A DNA stretch of 64,000 nucleotides from Fulvivirgaceae bacterium JP3-4 (lineage in GTDB: Bacteria; Bacteroidota; Bacteroidia; Cytophagales; Cyclobacteriaceae): the NCBI GenBank assembly GCA_029309925.1, contig JARKND010000004.1:975663-1039662 (forward strand). The letters are read 5' to 3'. The notes under the pieces are model-generated. The model saw only the letters and a list, made by a program, of their open reading frames with translations, was not told the origin of the DNA and did not search any database. Below, piece by piece: positions 16,473 to 24,953 of this stretch (its first letter is position 1; each line of letters starts with the position of its first letter). Position numbers and translations under genes: made by a program.

Positions 16473-17123
16473 TCAGCGGTCATACACGAAAGTCAGCTCG
16501 TCACCATGAACACCTGCGATGAGGATCGTTCCGTATACGGCTTCACCCGGTTCAACGACTTTATTCCAGATTGCATTGCGATCAAGAGTTTCAACGTTGA
16601 CACGATTTGCACGGCTAGCACGGATCGCATTGCCAATACCGATGACGGCTCCTACCGGAAGAAAAAAGACTTTTGTGTCCGTGTTTCCATAGGTATCAGT
16701 TTCCCAACTGACTGCCCACGGGCCGTACAAGGCGTGTAGGAGGTGGCGACCTGTTCGCTGTTTTACTTTTTCTCCATACTCCGCGGGGGTAAACAGTCGT
16801 CTGGCGACACCGTTGGGCCCATAGACTTTGAGATTTGCCGGGTTTAGCTCAACAGCCTCTGATGAACGGTTCTCAACCCGCACCGCCACGGCAATCATTC
16901 CAAATTTCGTTTCCTTCTTTGTATACCATTTGTTTCTTGAAATGTACTGAAGGTTGTGCGCATAACTGACTTCAACGCCATTGGTCTCCTGCTCATCGAG
17001 ATAGGAAAATCGCTCGAGCATGACCGGCTTGTAAGTTGAGGCGCAGGAGGACAAGGCGGCAAGGGCTACAGTAAAAGAAATTGATCTGACGAGGGTCTTC
17101 ACAAGGACTGAGGTTTTCATCAA
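16473..17123 (-). CDS. Hypothetical lipoprotein
   Basis: 216 residues (first two codons are both Met). Signal peptide with lipobox LSSC (ALAALSSCAS). The mature part includes VEVSYAHNLQYISRNKWYTKKE and MIAVAVRVENRSSEAVELNPANLKVYGPNG, the latter resembling an immunoglobulin-like strand pair of the kind seen in DUF4352-like accessory domains, then a hydrophobic FFLPVGAVIGIGNAIRASRANR and a strand-rich EPGEAVYGTILIAG end. No catalytic motif. Function unknown; envelope location inferred. Confidence 0.75.
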   Translation of the reverse strand: MMKTSVLVKTLVRSISFTVALAALSSCASTYKPVMLERFSYLDEQETNGVEVSYAHNLQYISRNKWYTKKETKFGMIAVAVRVENRSSEAVELNPANLKVYGPNGVARRLFTPAEYGEKVKQRTGRHLLHALYGPWAVSWETDTYGNTDTKVFFLPVGAVIGIGNAIRASRANRVNVETLDRNAIWNKVVEPGEAVYGTILIAGVHGDELTFVYDR

Positions 17124-17160
17124 AGATACAAATTATCGTATAGCCGCTTCATCAAGGACA

Positions 17161-17192
17161 TAAAAAAACCATCACACCTTACTGTGTGATGG
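17161..17192 (-). terminator. Rho-independent terminator of the yceI transcript
   Basis: CCATCACAC (17169-17177) pairs with GTGTGATGG (17184-17192), six-base loop; on the minus strand it is followed by TTTTTTTA. It lies 28 bases past the stop of the YceI gene. Confidence 0.88.
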
Positions 17193-17220
17193 CTTTCCCG
17201 TAAGCAAAAATATTATCCGT

Positions 17221-17910
17221 TTATGAATTCGCTTTAAGCGCCTGCAAGTGGAGCTCAATATTTACCGTTTCGGAAATAAACTTATCACCAAGCGTCTTAT
17301 CGTTTCCGTAATTCATCTGCCACTGCCTTCTGTCAATATCAAAATTAGCCTTTGCTTTAAGCGTGTTACCATCCAGATCTACACGTGCAGGAAAGGTGAT
17401 ATTTTTTATAACGCCCTTCAGTGTAAGGTTGCCGCTGATGCTGAAGTTTGCTCCTTCAACCAGGGACTTTTCTCCTTCCTTGGGTTCCCACGGCATTACA
17501 TTCGTGATCTCAAAGGTTGCCGTACCGAATTTTGAGGCATCAAAGAAATCCCCGCTGAGCAGGTGTGGACGAAGTTTTTCCTTGATGTCCTTGCCCTGCT
17601 GTTCCATCTGCATAGAATTAATATTGATCACAAAGCTTCCGCCAGTCAGCGAGTCGTTGTCAATCGCCACGGCTCCGTAGTTCAGCTTGAACGTGCCTGG
17701 ATGATTTTTACCAACACCGTTGCCGGTAAACTTCACATACGACTGCGCGGTATCCACGACAAACGAAGTACCTGTCGCAGCAACCGCCTGTTCTTTCTCG
17801 GTGATCTTTGCATCGTCCCCTTTGGGAGCCTTCTCGCAAGCCATCGCCAGAAGAACGAGTGAACAAGCCAGCAGTAAGTTGGTAATTTGATTCTTGCCTT
17901 TCATTTTCAT
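17221..17910 (-). CDS. YceI family lipocalin-like lipoprotein
   Basis: 229 residues from the ATG at 17910 (MKMKGKNQI); MKGKNQI two codons on is equally good, and the longer reading from 17955 overlaps no useful signal. Lipoprotein leader LLLACSLVLLAMACEKA (lipobox AMAC). The YceI barrel begins at SFVVDTAQSYVKFTGNGVGK and contains GTFKLNYGAVAIDNDSLTGG, the LRPHLLSGDFFDASKFGTATF segment, LTLKGVIKNITFPA and the final FISETVNIELHLQA. The family binds long lipids such as polyprenoids or fatty acids in a barrel. It follows the histidine kinase gene after 55 bases; possible co-transcription. Confidence 0.92.
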   Translation of the reverse strand: MKMKGKNQITNLLLACSLVLLAMACEKAPKGDDAKITEKEQAVAATGTSFVVDTAQSYVKFTGNGVGKNHPGTFKLNYGAVAIDNDSLTGGSFVININSMQMEQQGKDIKEKLRPHLLSGDFFDASKFGTATFEITNVMPWEPKEGEKSLVEGANFSISGNLTLKGVIKNITFPARVDLDGNTLKAKANFDIDRRQWQMNYGNDKTLGDKFISETVNIELHLQALKANS

Positions 17911-17964
17911 TTTGTTTTGAAAGAACCAAAGGAGAAAAAATGCATACCCGACCAACCAGCCGGA

Positions 17965-19293
17965 TCATTGGGCCGGCTTCGGCAGTCGAAGTGTAAAAGT
18001 TGTTCGCAAACCCGGGATTGATTCAACGTCAATGGTTCCGTTGTGGCGATGCATGATCTGACGCGACAAGGTCAACCCGATACCAGAACCATTTTCACGC
18101 GTTGTAAAAAAAGGAATGAATATCTTATCGATTACCTCAGATGGAATGCCCTTTCCGTTGTCAGCAAACTTCACGCTAACAAATTTATCGTCTGTTTCAA
18201 GGCGAATGTCTATGCGCCTCGCGGAGCGTTCACTTAATGCCAGCACAGCATTCTTGAGCAAATTGATAACCACCTGATCCAACAGGGAAGGATCAGCCTG
18301 GACCTCCACCTCTTCTCCCTGAAAATCGACTACAACGTCATTCAAATCAGCCTGCATCAGAAGGAGAACGTCAGAAATCAATTTCTTCAATTTTACGATT
18401 TGAATCCGCGGAAGCGGAACTGTACTGATCGTGCGATATCGGTCCACGAAATGCATCAGTGCCTGTGAGCGCCTCGACATGACATCGAGGCTGTACTTTG
18501 CCTTTTCCACAAGATCTTCATTCCCGTGGATACGATCAAGATACTTACTCATGCTACCCGTAAGCGAGTGAATTGGCGTGACGCTGTTCATGATCTCATG
18601 GGTCAGCACACTGATCAGGTCTTGCCACGACTGCAACTCGTTCTCCGATAGCTCGGGATTAATATTAATCAGCGAAAGCAAAAAAACCTGTTTTTCCGAA
18701 ATTACAATCTTCGAAAGCCGTGCTGAAAGCCTGACAGTTTTATCCATGCCGCTGCGGATCAGCTTTGGCTGATTGAGTAAGAGCGTGGTCAGGTTTTCGA
18801 AAAGTGTGTTGTCGATAGTTCTGAGTTGATTGATATTTTTCAGCTGGGTTATTTTCATCAGCCTCAGCACTTCATCGTTGGCGAGCAGCACATTCCCTTT
18901 TTCATCGTAGGCCATCAGACCCACCTGAGCATTCTCCACCAGGTATTTGAAATACTGATCCTGCTCAACGATCTGAGACTGCAAAACCCTTACATAGGCG
19001 GACACAGCGTTAAGCATCTCATAGAGTTCATAAAATGCATCCTGCTTATCAACGAGATGATAGGTGATCGTATAATCACCGTGACGCACCGAATTTGCAA
19101 AAACACGCACATTTTCCTGCCAGCGTGAGAGATATCGAAACAGGAGATACACTTGCAAGAGAAGCAGTGCAACGAGATTGTAAAATGAGATCCAGTACAT
19201 TCCCAGCTGCCAAACATAAACGACAGCGAAGCAGTTGGCCACGATGAGCAGCAACCTGAGAATGATGTGAAGATGATATTTTTTAAATACCAT
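17965..19293 (-). CDS. Membrane sensor histidine kinase, NtrY-like
   Basis: 442 residues. Two membrane helices at about 8-30 and 36-54, a short HAMP-like linker, a PAS domain (about 112-175, QYFKYLVENAQVGLMAYDEKGNVLLANDEVLRL region), then the kinase core: H-box LTHEIMNSVTPIHSL with phospho-acceptor H232, an N-box INLLKNAVLALS, G1 FADNGKGIP and G2 GSGIGLTLSRQIM. This layout resembles NtrY-type kinases that partner NtrC-family regulators, and the gene overlaps the start of exactly such a regulator by 11 bases. Almost no periplasmic loop, so the signal is probably membrane- or cytoplasm-borne. Confidence 0.93.
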   Translation of the reverse strand: MVFKKYHLHIILRLLLIVANCFAVVYVWQLGMYWISFYNLVALLLLQVYLLFRYLSRWQENVRVFANSVRHGDYTITYHLVDKQDAFYELYEMLNAVSAYVRVLQSQIVEQDQYFKYLVENAQVGLMAYDEKGNVLLANDEVLRLMKITQLKNINQLRTIDNTLFENLTTLLLNQPKLIRSGMDKTVRLSARLSKIVISEKQVFLLSLININPELSENELQSWQDLISVLTHEIMNSVTPIHSLTGSMSKYLDRIHGNEDLVEKAKYSLDVMSRRSQALMHFVDRYRTISTVPLPRIQIVKLKKLISDVLLLMQADLNDVVVDFQGEEVEVQADPSLLDQVVINLLKNAVLALSERSARRIDIRLETDDKFVSVKFADNGKGIPSEVIDKIFIPFFTTRENGSGIGLTLSRQIMHRHNGTIDVESIPGLRTTFTLRLPKPAQ

Positions 19294-20611
19294 ACTTCTT
19301 CATTTTATTATACAGCGTCTGTCGCGTGATACCCAGCGCTTTGGCTGCATGCACTATATTTCCGCCATGCGCATTCAAAGCACTGATCATCGCTTCTCTC
19401 TCGATTGCTTCAAGTGTTTTACCACCTGCATTTGCCGTAGGCTTGCCTGAAATTGACAATGCAAGATCATCTGCATCGATCATGTCTTTTTCGGCAAGGA
19501 TCACAGCCTTCTCTACGGTGTGCTTTAGTTCCCGAACGTTTCCCGGCCACGAATATTCTTTCATGATTTCTAAAGCTTGCTGTGAAAAACCGATTTGCTC
19601 TTTTTTATATTTCGCTTTGAAACCTGACAGAAAATGACCGGCAAGTACCTCTATGTCCTCAATTCTTTCACGAAGCGGAGGAATGGTGATTGTAATCGTA
19701 TTGATGCGGTACAGCAGATCCTGACGAAACTCTCCGGATGCTACTCTTTCAGAAAGGTTTGCATTGGTAGCAGAAATAATGCGCACATCAACCAACGATG
19801 ACTCGGTGGTCCCCAAAGGTGTAACCAATCGATTTTGTAATACCGTAAGAAGTTTCACCTGCTGAGCCATTGGCAGGTTGCCGATCTCGTCCAGGAAAAG
19901 TGTTCCCTGATCGGCCGCCTGAAACTTACCCTGACGATCTGCCTTCGCATCTGTGAACGCTCCCTTCCTGTGACCAAAAAGTTCGCTCTCAAAAAGGCTT
20001 GAAGGAATTGCTGAGAGGTCAACCGTGAGAAATCGCTGACCCGCGCGGAGAGATTGATGGTGAATATACTTTGCAAACATCTCTTTGCCTGTTCCGTTCT
20101 CCCCGAGGAGAAGCACGCTCGCATCTGTCTGCGCAACCTTCCTCACCTGTTCCTGTAGCTTCAACATTAACGGAGATTGTCCAGGAATAAATTCATCGCT
20201 CGTTGTACGTTTTGGCTCAATCCTGCGGTATGCTTTTTCAGCAATTGCAGAGTTCAGCGTAGCGAGAAGTTTTTCATTATTCCATGGCTTGAGAATAAAA
20301 TCCTTTGCACCACGCTTGATCGCCTCCACCGCGAGATCGATGTTGCCATAGGCTGTCATGACAATCACGTCTGTCTGGGGACTTTGCTGTTTTATTTTTG
20401 AGAGCCAAAAGAGTCCCTCGTTACCCGTATTGATCCCTGCTGAAAAATTCATGTCAAGAAGCACCACATCAAAATTTTCAATGATCAAAGTCTGAATGCG
20501 ATTTGTATTATTTTCCTTCACTATTTTCGGAAAATCATCTTCCAGGAGCACACCGAGCGCATCGAGCACATCCCGGTCGTCATCGATAATAAGGACACTT
20601 ACATTCTTCAC
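19283..20611 (-). CDS. Sigma-54-dependent response regulator (NtrC family)
   Basis: Receiver, AAA+ and Fis-type DNA-binding domains in the NtrC order. The GTG at 20611 (VKNVSVLIIDDDRD) is taken because receivers start just before this strand; an ATG at 20674 adds 21 residues without pattern. Numbered from GTG: phospho-acceptor D53 (VVLLDMNF), Walker A GENGTGKE at 170-177, the sigma-54 loop GAFTDA at 217-222 in place of the usual GAFTGA, Walker B GTLFLDEIG, arginine-rich PPLRERIEDI, and a C-terminal HTH (HAAKALGITRQTLYNKMKK). It should be phosphorylated by the overlapping kinase. The divergent FtsX-type permease is the obvious candidate target. Confidence 0.93.
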   Translation of the reverse strand: MKNVSVLIIDDDRDVLDALGVLLEDDFPKIVKENNTNRIQTLIIENFDVVLLDMNFSAGINTGNEGLFWLSKIKQQSPQTDVIVMTAYGNIDLAVEAIKRGAKDFILKPWNNEKLLATLNSAIAEKAYRRIEPKRTTSDEFIPGQSPLMLKLQEQVRKVAQTDASVLLLGENGTGKEMFAKYIHHQSLRAGQRFLTVDLSAIPSSLFESELFGHRKGAFTDAKADRQGKFQAADQGTLFLDEIGNLPMAQQVKLLTVLQNRLVTPLGTTESSLVDVRIISATNANLSERVASGEFRQDLLYRINTITITIPPLRERIEDIEVLAGHFLSGFKAKYKKEQIGFSQQALEIMKEYSWPGNVRELKHTVEKAVILAEKDMIDADDLALSISGKPTANAGGKTLEAIEREAMISALNAHGGNIVHAAKALGITRQTLYNKMKKYGI

Positions 20612-20806
20612 GGCACTCAAAGTAAAACACTGGAGCGGTTTTTCCTTCACCCGCTCAAAAGATTCACTGCCCAAGCTTTTGACAGCGGTGTAAAAAAATT
20701 AGACACCTTGCAGTCATGAATCGTGACAAAGTTCGATTTTTGGCCCAATACGAAGCTTTTCGTGATCTGGCATCGCATTGGTGTTATGCCAGCAAAACCA
20801 TATCGT

Positions 20807-23152
20807 ATGCTTTCCAACTACCTCAAGATTGCCTTTCGCCTGATCACACGCCAAAAAGCGTTTGCGCTCATCAATATTTTTGGACTCACGATGGGCCTGA
20901 TCGGATTTATACTGGTCATGCTTTATGTGAAATACGAACTTAGTTTTGACAGGCATAACGAGAAGGCCGACCGCATTCACCAGGTTGTTCGCGATTCATA
21001 TCTCGACAATATGGTTTATCATTTCTCCCCGACACCCTACCCGTTGCGCGATGCCATCGTGGCCGAGTATCCGGAAGTTGAAAAAGCTGCCCGTCTCGAT
21101 GAGTGGAACCGCCTGATGTTCCGGCATGACGACAAGACCTTTGAAGAAACCGTGGCCATGGCAGACAAGGATGTCTTCGATATGTTCACGTTCAGCTTCC
21201 TGGAGGGAAATGCCCAAAGCGCTCTCCCATCTATTTCTTCCGTTGCGATCTCGAAGCGCACGGCTGAAAAATATTTTGGCAATGAACCTGCGCTCGGCAA
21301 GAGTTTACAGGTGAATGCAAAATATGACTTCACCATTACCGCAGTATACGACAACTTCCCGGTGACCTCCACAATGCGTTTCGATGTCATCCTGCCGGTA
21401 GAGTTTTATAAAGACCTTGGCCGCGACCTTACCTCCTGGGGAAATAATTCTTACCCGCTTTATCTTCTGCTTCGCGAGGGCACCGATGTTGCAGCCTTCG
21501 AAGCGAAACTAAAACCACGTCTCGGTAAGCAACAAACGCAGGACAAAAAAGATGAATTGTTTCTGCACGCGATGCCAGACTTCCATCTTCACAACTACCG
21601 CCACAAAAATTGTCCGGTGACGTACGTTTATGTGTTCGCGATCATTGGCGTGGTGATCTTGTCACTGGCGGGAATGAACTATGTAAACCTCGTCACAGCG
21701 CGATCGGTGCAGCGCGCCAAAGAGATTGGCATTCGAAAAAGCATCGGGGCAGGAAAACGCCAGGTAGTGGTTCAGTTTCTTGGAGAGTCAATTCTCTTCG
21801 CACTCATTGCGCTCAACTTTGCTGTACTCATCGTGGAGTTGATCTTGCCGTGGTTCAACGTGACGATACAAAAGCAATTATCCATAGAGTATTCCGATCC
21901 GTTGACCATTGTTACGCTGTTATTGATCGCAGTTTTTGCAGGCCTCGCAGCCGGTGCATATCCTGCCTTCTATCTCGCGCGATTCAATCCTGCAACGGTG
22001 CTGAAGAATTCGGCATCGCTGAAAGGCGGCTCATTTAAAAGCGTGCTTGTCATTGTACAGTTCACAATTTCAATTGCACTGATCATCACCACAACAATTC
22101 TCAACAAACAATTCAATTACCTGCTGCAGCTTCCTGTGGGTTTCGAGAAAGACAATATCTTCTACTTCAAGCTGGAAGATGAAACGCGAAATCAGTTTGA
22201 ATCGCTGGCAAAAGAGCTGGAGCAGATTCCAAATGTTGTGAGCGTTACCTCAGCGGCTCAAATACCAACTGAAATTTTCTCCAATGGTGGCGGATTCCGA
22301 TGGGAAGGAAAAGATCCGAACTCAGATGTACTGGTCAGCATGACCAGCAGCCACGATGCCTACCCTAAAACATTTGGAATGGAAATGGTTGCAGGCCGTT
22401 TCTTTCAGCCGGGCGAAGTGGTTCGCGACACAGCGAACAGGATTCTTAAAGTAGTTGTCAACGAGAAAATGGCAGAAGTTGCAAACTTCACGGATCCTGT
22501 TGGAAAAACGATCCAGCGTGATGTCTGGAACTATGAAATCATCGGTGTGGTAAAGAATTTTAATTTCACGGGAATGCGAAACGTAGAAGGACCGCTGATG
22601 ATCTTCTACAATCCTGCCTCAACCTGGGGGTTCGTGAAGGTGAGTGGTGATATTGAAACAGTGAAGAAAAATATCATGGCAAAGTATACCAAACTTTTCC
22701 CGCAGTATCCACCGAACTTCCAACTGCTCGAAGACAAAATCGCGATGTATCACGGAGCCGTAAACCGCATGACTGCGCTATTCAGTTCCTTCACAGTGAT
22801 GGCCATCCTGATTTCGTGCCTCGGACTTTATGGACTTGCTTCTTTCATTGCCGAGCAGCGCAAGAAAGAGATGGGTATCCGGAAATCACTGGGCGCAACC
22901 ACAACAGGTTTGTCACTCCTCATGCTCAAGGATTTTGCAATCTGGATCCTGATCGCCAATGTGATCGCTATTCCCTTAGCGTTCTACTACTCGAACGAGA
23001 TGCTTTCGAAGTATACGTTCCGCACGGAAATTTCATGGTGGATATTTGCTGTCGCGATGCTGACATCTGCTGTGGTTGCAATTGCTACAGTGCTCACGCA
23101 GGTGTTGAAAACCTCCAGGCAGAATCCGGCTATGGTGTTGAAGTACGAGTAG
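20807..23152 (+). CDS. MacB/FtsX-type ABC transporter permease
   Basis: 781 residues from MLSNYLKIAFRLITRQKAFA, the usual start of this Bacteroidota permease family; Mets further upstream (20723, 20786) give no pattern. Layout: first helix (INIFGLTMGLIGFILVMLYV), a MacB-type periplasmic domain to about residue 270, FtsX core with helices near 271-293, 318-345 and 365-390, a linking helix (VLVIVQFTISIALIITTTI) near 412-430, a second periplasmic domain and a second FtsX core near 660-775 (RKKEMGIRKSLGAT). It has no ATPase domain; the partner ATP-binding protein is not in this window. Divergent from the NtrC-type regulator, which probably controls it. Confidence 0.92.
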   Translation: MLSNYLKIAFRLITRQKAFALINIFGLTMGLIGFILVMLYVKYELSFDRHNEKADRIHQVVRDSYLDNMVYHFSPTPYPLRDAIVAEYPEVEKAARLDEWNRLMFRHDDKTFEETVAMADKDVFDMFTFSFLEGNAQSALPSISSVAISKRTAEKYFGNEPALGKSLQVNAKYDFTITAVYDNFPVTSTMRFDVILPVEFYKDLGRDLTSWGNNSYPLYLLLREGTDVAAFEAKLKPRLGKQQTQDKKDELFLHAMPDFHLHNYRHKNCPVTYVYVFAIIGVVILSLAGMNYVNLVTARSVQRAKEIGIRKSIGAGKRQVVVQFLGESILFALIALNFAVLIVELILPWFNVTIQKQLSIEYSDPLTIVTLLLIAVFAGLAAGAYPAFYLARFNPATVLKNSASLKGGSFKSVLVIVQFTISIALIITTTILNKQFNYLLQLPVGFEKDNIFYFKLEDETRNQFESLAKELEQIPNVVSVTSAAQIPTEIFSNGGGFRWEGKDPNSDVLVSMTSSHDAYPKTFGMEMVAGRFFQPGEVVRDTANRILKVVVNEKMAEVANFTDPVGKTIQRDVWNYEIIGVVKNFNFTGMRNVEGPLMIFYNPASTWGFVKVSGDIETVKKNIMAKYTKLFPQYPPNFQLLEDKIAMYHGAVNRMTALFSSFTVMAILISCLGLYGLASFIAEQRKKEMGIRKSLGATTTGLSLLMLKDFAIWILIANVIAIPLAFYYSNEMLSKYTFRTEISWWIFAVAMLTSAVVAIATVLTQVLKTSRQNPAMVLKYE

Positions 23153-23163
23153 GCGCGGAATTG

Positions 23164-23358
23164 CGGGTTCAGGGTTCAAAGTTCAAGGTTCAAAGTTCAA
23201 AGTTCCGGGTTCAAGGTTCCGAGTTTAAGGTTCAAAGTTCCGAGTTCAAGGTTTCCACATTCGAAGTCTGTGCTCACTATTGAGTTGTGGATTTTGGTTC
23301 CTTGAGCTTGGGTTTTGGATCTTGGGTTTTGGGTTTTGGATCTTGGGTTTTGAATCTT
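23164..23358. repeat. Two word-repeat arrays between genes
   Basis: In the 370-base gap between the permease and E2 genes. Array A (23164-23252) consists of irregular copies of GGTTCAAAGTTC and its variants GGTTCCGAGTTC, AGTTCAAGGTTC; array B (23287-23358) of GGATCTTGGGTTTTG and variants. Units are direct repeats of 6-15 bases with frequent single changes and no fixed spacer, so this is not a CRISPR array. Neither array encodes a plausible protein. The wording of array B matches part of the element at 46087-46252. Between 23359 and 23493 nothing else is seen. Confidence 0.75.
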
Positions 23359-23493
23359 CCCCTCGGCTGCGTAAGCGCAACATTTTCTCCTACGACCAAC
23401 TGGTTCGACAGCGAAAGATTTCGCTAATCGCGTATTCGACCATTGGTTCTACTGAAATTTGTCTCCGTGTGGCTTTTCATGAAAAATCCTGCT

Positions 23494-23501
23494 TAACTTT
23501 G
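23494..23501 (+). promoter_or_regulatory. Putative -7 promoter box of the E2 gene
   Basis: TAACTTTG matches TAnnTTTG exactly and ends 21 bases before the ATG at 23523. A correctly spaced -33 box is not evident, so support is partial. Confidence 0.4.
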
Positions 23502-23522
23502 GCTTCTGAAAACGTTTGAAAC

Positions 23523-24836
23523 ATGGCGCAAGTCGAATTAGTGATGCCTAAAATGGGCGAGAGTATCATGGAAGCGACAATCCTTCACTGGTTGAAGAAA
23601 CCGGGCGATAAGATCGAACAGGATGAGTCAGTTCTTGAGGTCGCGACCGATAAGGTTGACACGGAGGTTCCGTCAACTGTTGCCGGTGTTTTAAAGGAAA
23701 TCCTCGCCAAGGAAGGCGAAGTGGTTAAGGTTGGTAAACCAATCGCCATCATCACATCTGATGCTGAGGCAGAAACTACAGGCGAAACTGTTGTTGCTCC
23801 GGCTACGTCAGCAGCACCTGAAATGGCACCCGCATCTAATGGCTTCAATGGAAGTAATGGCTCACACGCCACTGCGCCCGACTTCAAATCTGCCAGCCGC
23901 TTTTACTCCCCGCTGGTCAAGAATATTGCTAAAGAAGAAAATATCGCTGTCGCTGAACTTGAAACTATTCCAGGCTCAGGTCTCGAGGGCCGCGTGACGA
24001 AGAAAGACATCATGAACTATGTGCAGCATCGCAAACTCGGTGCAACGGTTCAGGCTGTGCAGCAACGCGTTTCCGTTGGAAGTACGCAACAAGGACCTCC
24101 GCAGCGTGTACCTGTTTCGGTCAGCGGTGGCGATGAGATCATTGAAATGGATCGTATGCGCAAGATGATTGCCGAGCGCATGGTCGACTCGAAGCGAATC
24201 TCTCCGCATGTCACGTCATTCGTTGAAGCCGATGTGACCAACATTGTGTTCTGGCGGAACAAAGTAAAGAACGAGTTCCAGAAACGCGAAGGCGATACTT
24301 TGACATTCACGCCTATCTTCATCGAAGCTGTTGCACTTGCCATCAAGGACTACCCAATGATTAACGTGCAGGTTGACGGTGATAAGATCATCAAGAAGCG
24401 CGACATCAACATCGGAATGGCGGTAGCACTTCCTTCCGGCAATTTGATTGTTCCTGTGATCAAAAATGCTGACCAGTACAACATCACCGGACTAGCAAAA
24501 ATTGTGAACGACCTTGCACGCAGAGCGCGCGAAAATAAACTCAAGCCCGATGATCTCGCAGGTGGCACTTTCACCGTATCGAATGTTGGCTCATTCGGCA
24601 ACGTGATGGGTACGCCAATCATCATGCAGCCTCAGGTGGCGATCATGGCACTCGGTGCGGTCCAGAAAAAACCCGCTGTAATTGAAACACCTTACGGAGA
24701 TGCGATTGCCATCCGCCATAAGATGTTCCTTTCTCACTCGTACGATCACCGCGTAGTAGACGGGGCGTTGGGCGGGAGCCTGGTAAGACGCGTAGCTGAC
24801 TACCTTGAAAAATTCGACATTAACAGATCCATTTAG
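23523..24836 (+). CDS. Dihydrolipoamide acyltransferase, E2 of a 2-oxo-acid dehydrogenase complex
   Basis: 437 residues with the E2 domain order: one lipoyl domain (1-80, lipoylated K44 in ATDKVDTE), an Ala/Pro/Ser/Gly-rich linker, a peripheral subunit-binding domain (about 125-165, FYSPLVKNIAKEENIAVAEL ... GLEGRVTKKDI) and a catalytic domain ending with SHSYDHRVVDGALGG, where the His and Asp form the acyl-transfer site. It moves acyl groups from lipoamide to CoA. A single lipoyl domain and the EMDRMRKMIAERMVDSK block fit a branched-chain or succinyl-type E2 better than a pyruvate one; E1 and E3 genes are not adjacent. A strong terminator follows. Confidence 0.92.
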   Translation: MAQVELVMPKMGESIMEATILHWLKKPGDKIEQDESVLEVATDKVDTEVPSTVAGVLKEILAKEGEVVKVGKPIAIITSDAEAETTGETVVAPATSAAPEMAPASNGFNGSNGSHATAPDFKSASRFYSPLVKNIAKEENIAVAELETIPGSGLEGRVTKKDIMNYVQHRKLGATVQAVQQRVSVGSTQQGPPQRVPVSVSGGDEIIEMDRMRKMIAERMVDSKRISPHVTSFVEADVTNIVFWRNKVKNEFQKREGDTLTFTPIFIEAVALAIKDYPMINVQVDGDKIIKKRDINIGMAVALPSGNLIVPVIKNADQYNITGLAKIVNDLARRARENKLKPDDLAGGTFTVSNVGSFGNVMGTPIIMQPQVAIMALGAVQKKPAVIETPYGDAIAIRHKMFLSHSYDHRVVDGALGGSLVRRVADYLEKFDINRSI

Positions 24837-24859
24837 ATTTACCGTATTTCTCAGTAAAG

Positions 24860-24890
24860 AACGCTGCCTGACTAATGGCAGCGTTTTTTA
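24860..24890 (+). terminator. Rho-independent terminator after the E2 gene
   Basis: AACGCTGCC (24860-24868) pairs with GGCAGCGTT (24877-24885), eight-base loop, followed by a T-run; 24 bases past the stop. Confidence 0.9.
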
Positions 24891-24953
24891 TTTCATGCGG
24901 TTGCGTTATGGAATTTGGAGATTTTAGGCATCTTTCAGGAAATTTCATTCCCC

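Noticed and set aside
20690..20806. Sigma-54 promoter (-24/-12) for the FtsX permease, suggested by CTGGCATCGCATTGGT near 20768.
   Set aside because: The GG-to-GC spacing is one base short and the -12 element lacks GC; no other match to TGGCAC-N5-TTGC was found in the gap.
23164..23358. CRISPR array.
   Set aside because: Units have no constant length, no unique spacers between repeats and no cas gene nearby; the pattern is variable short words.
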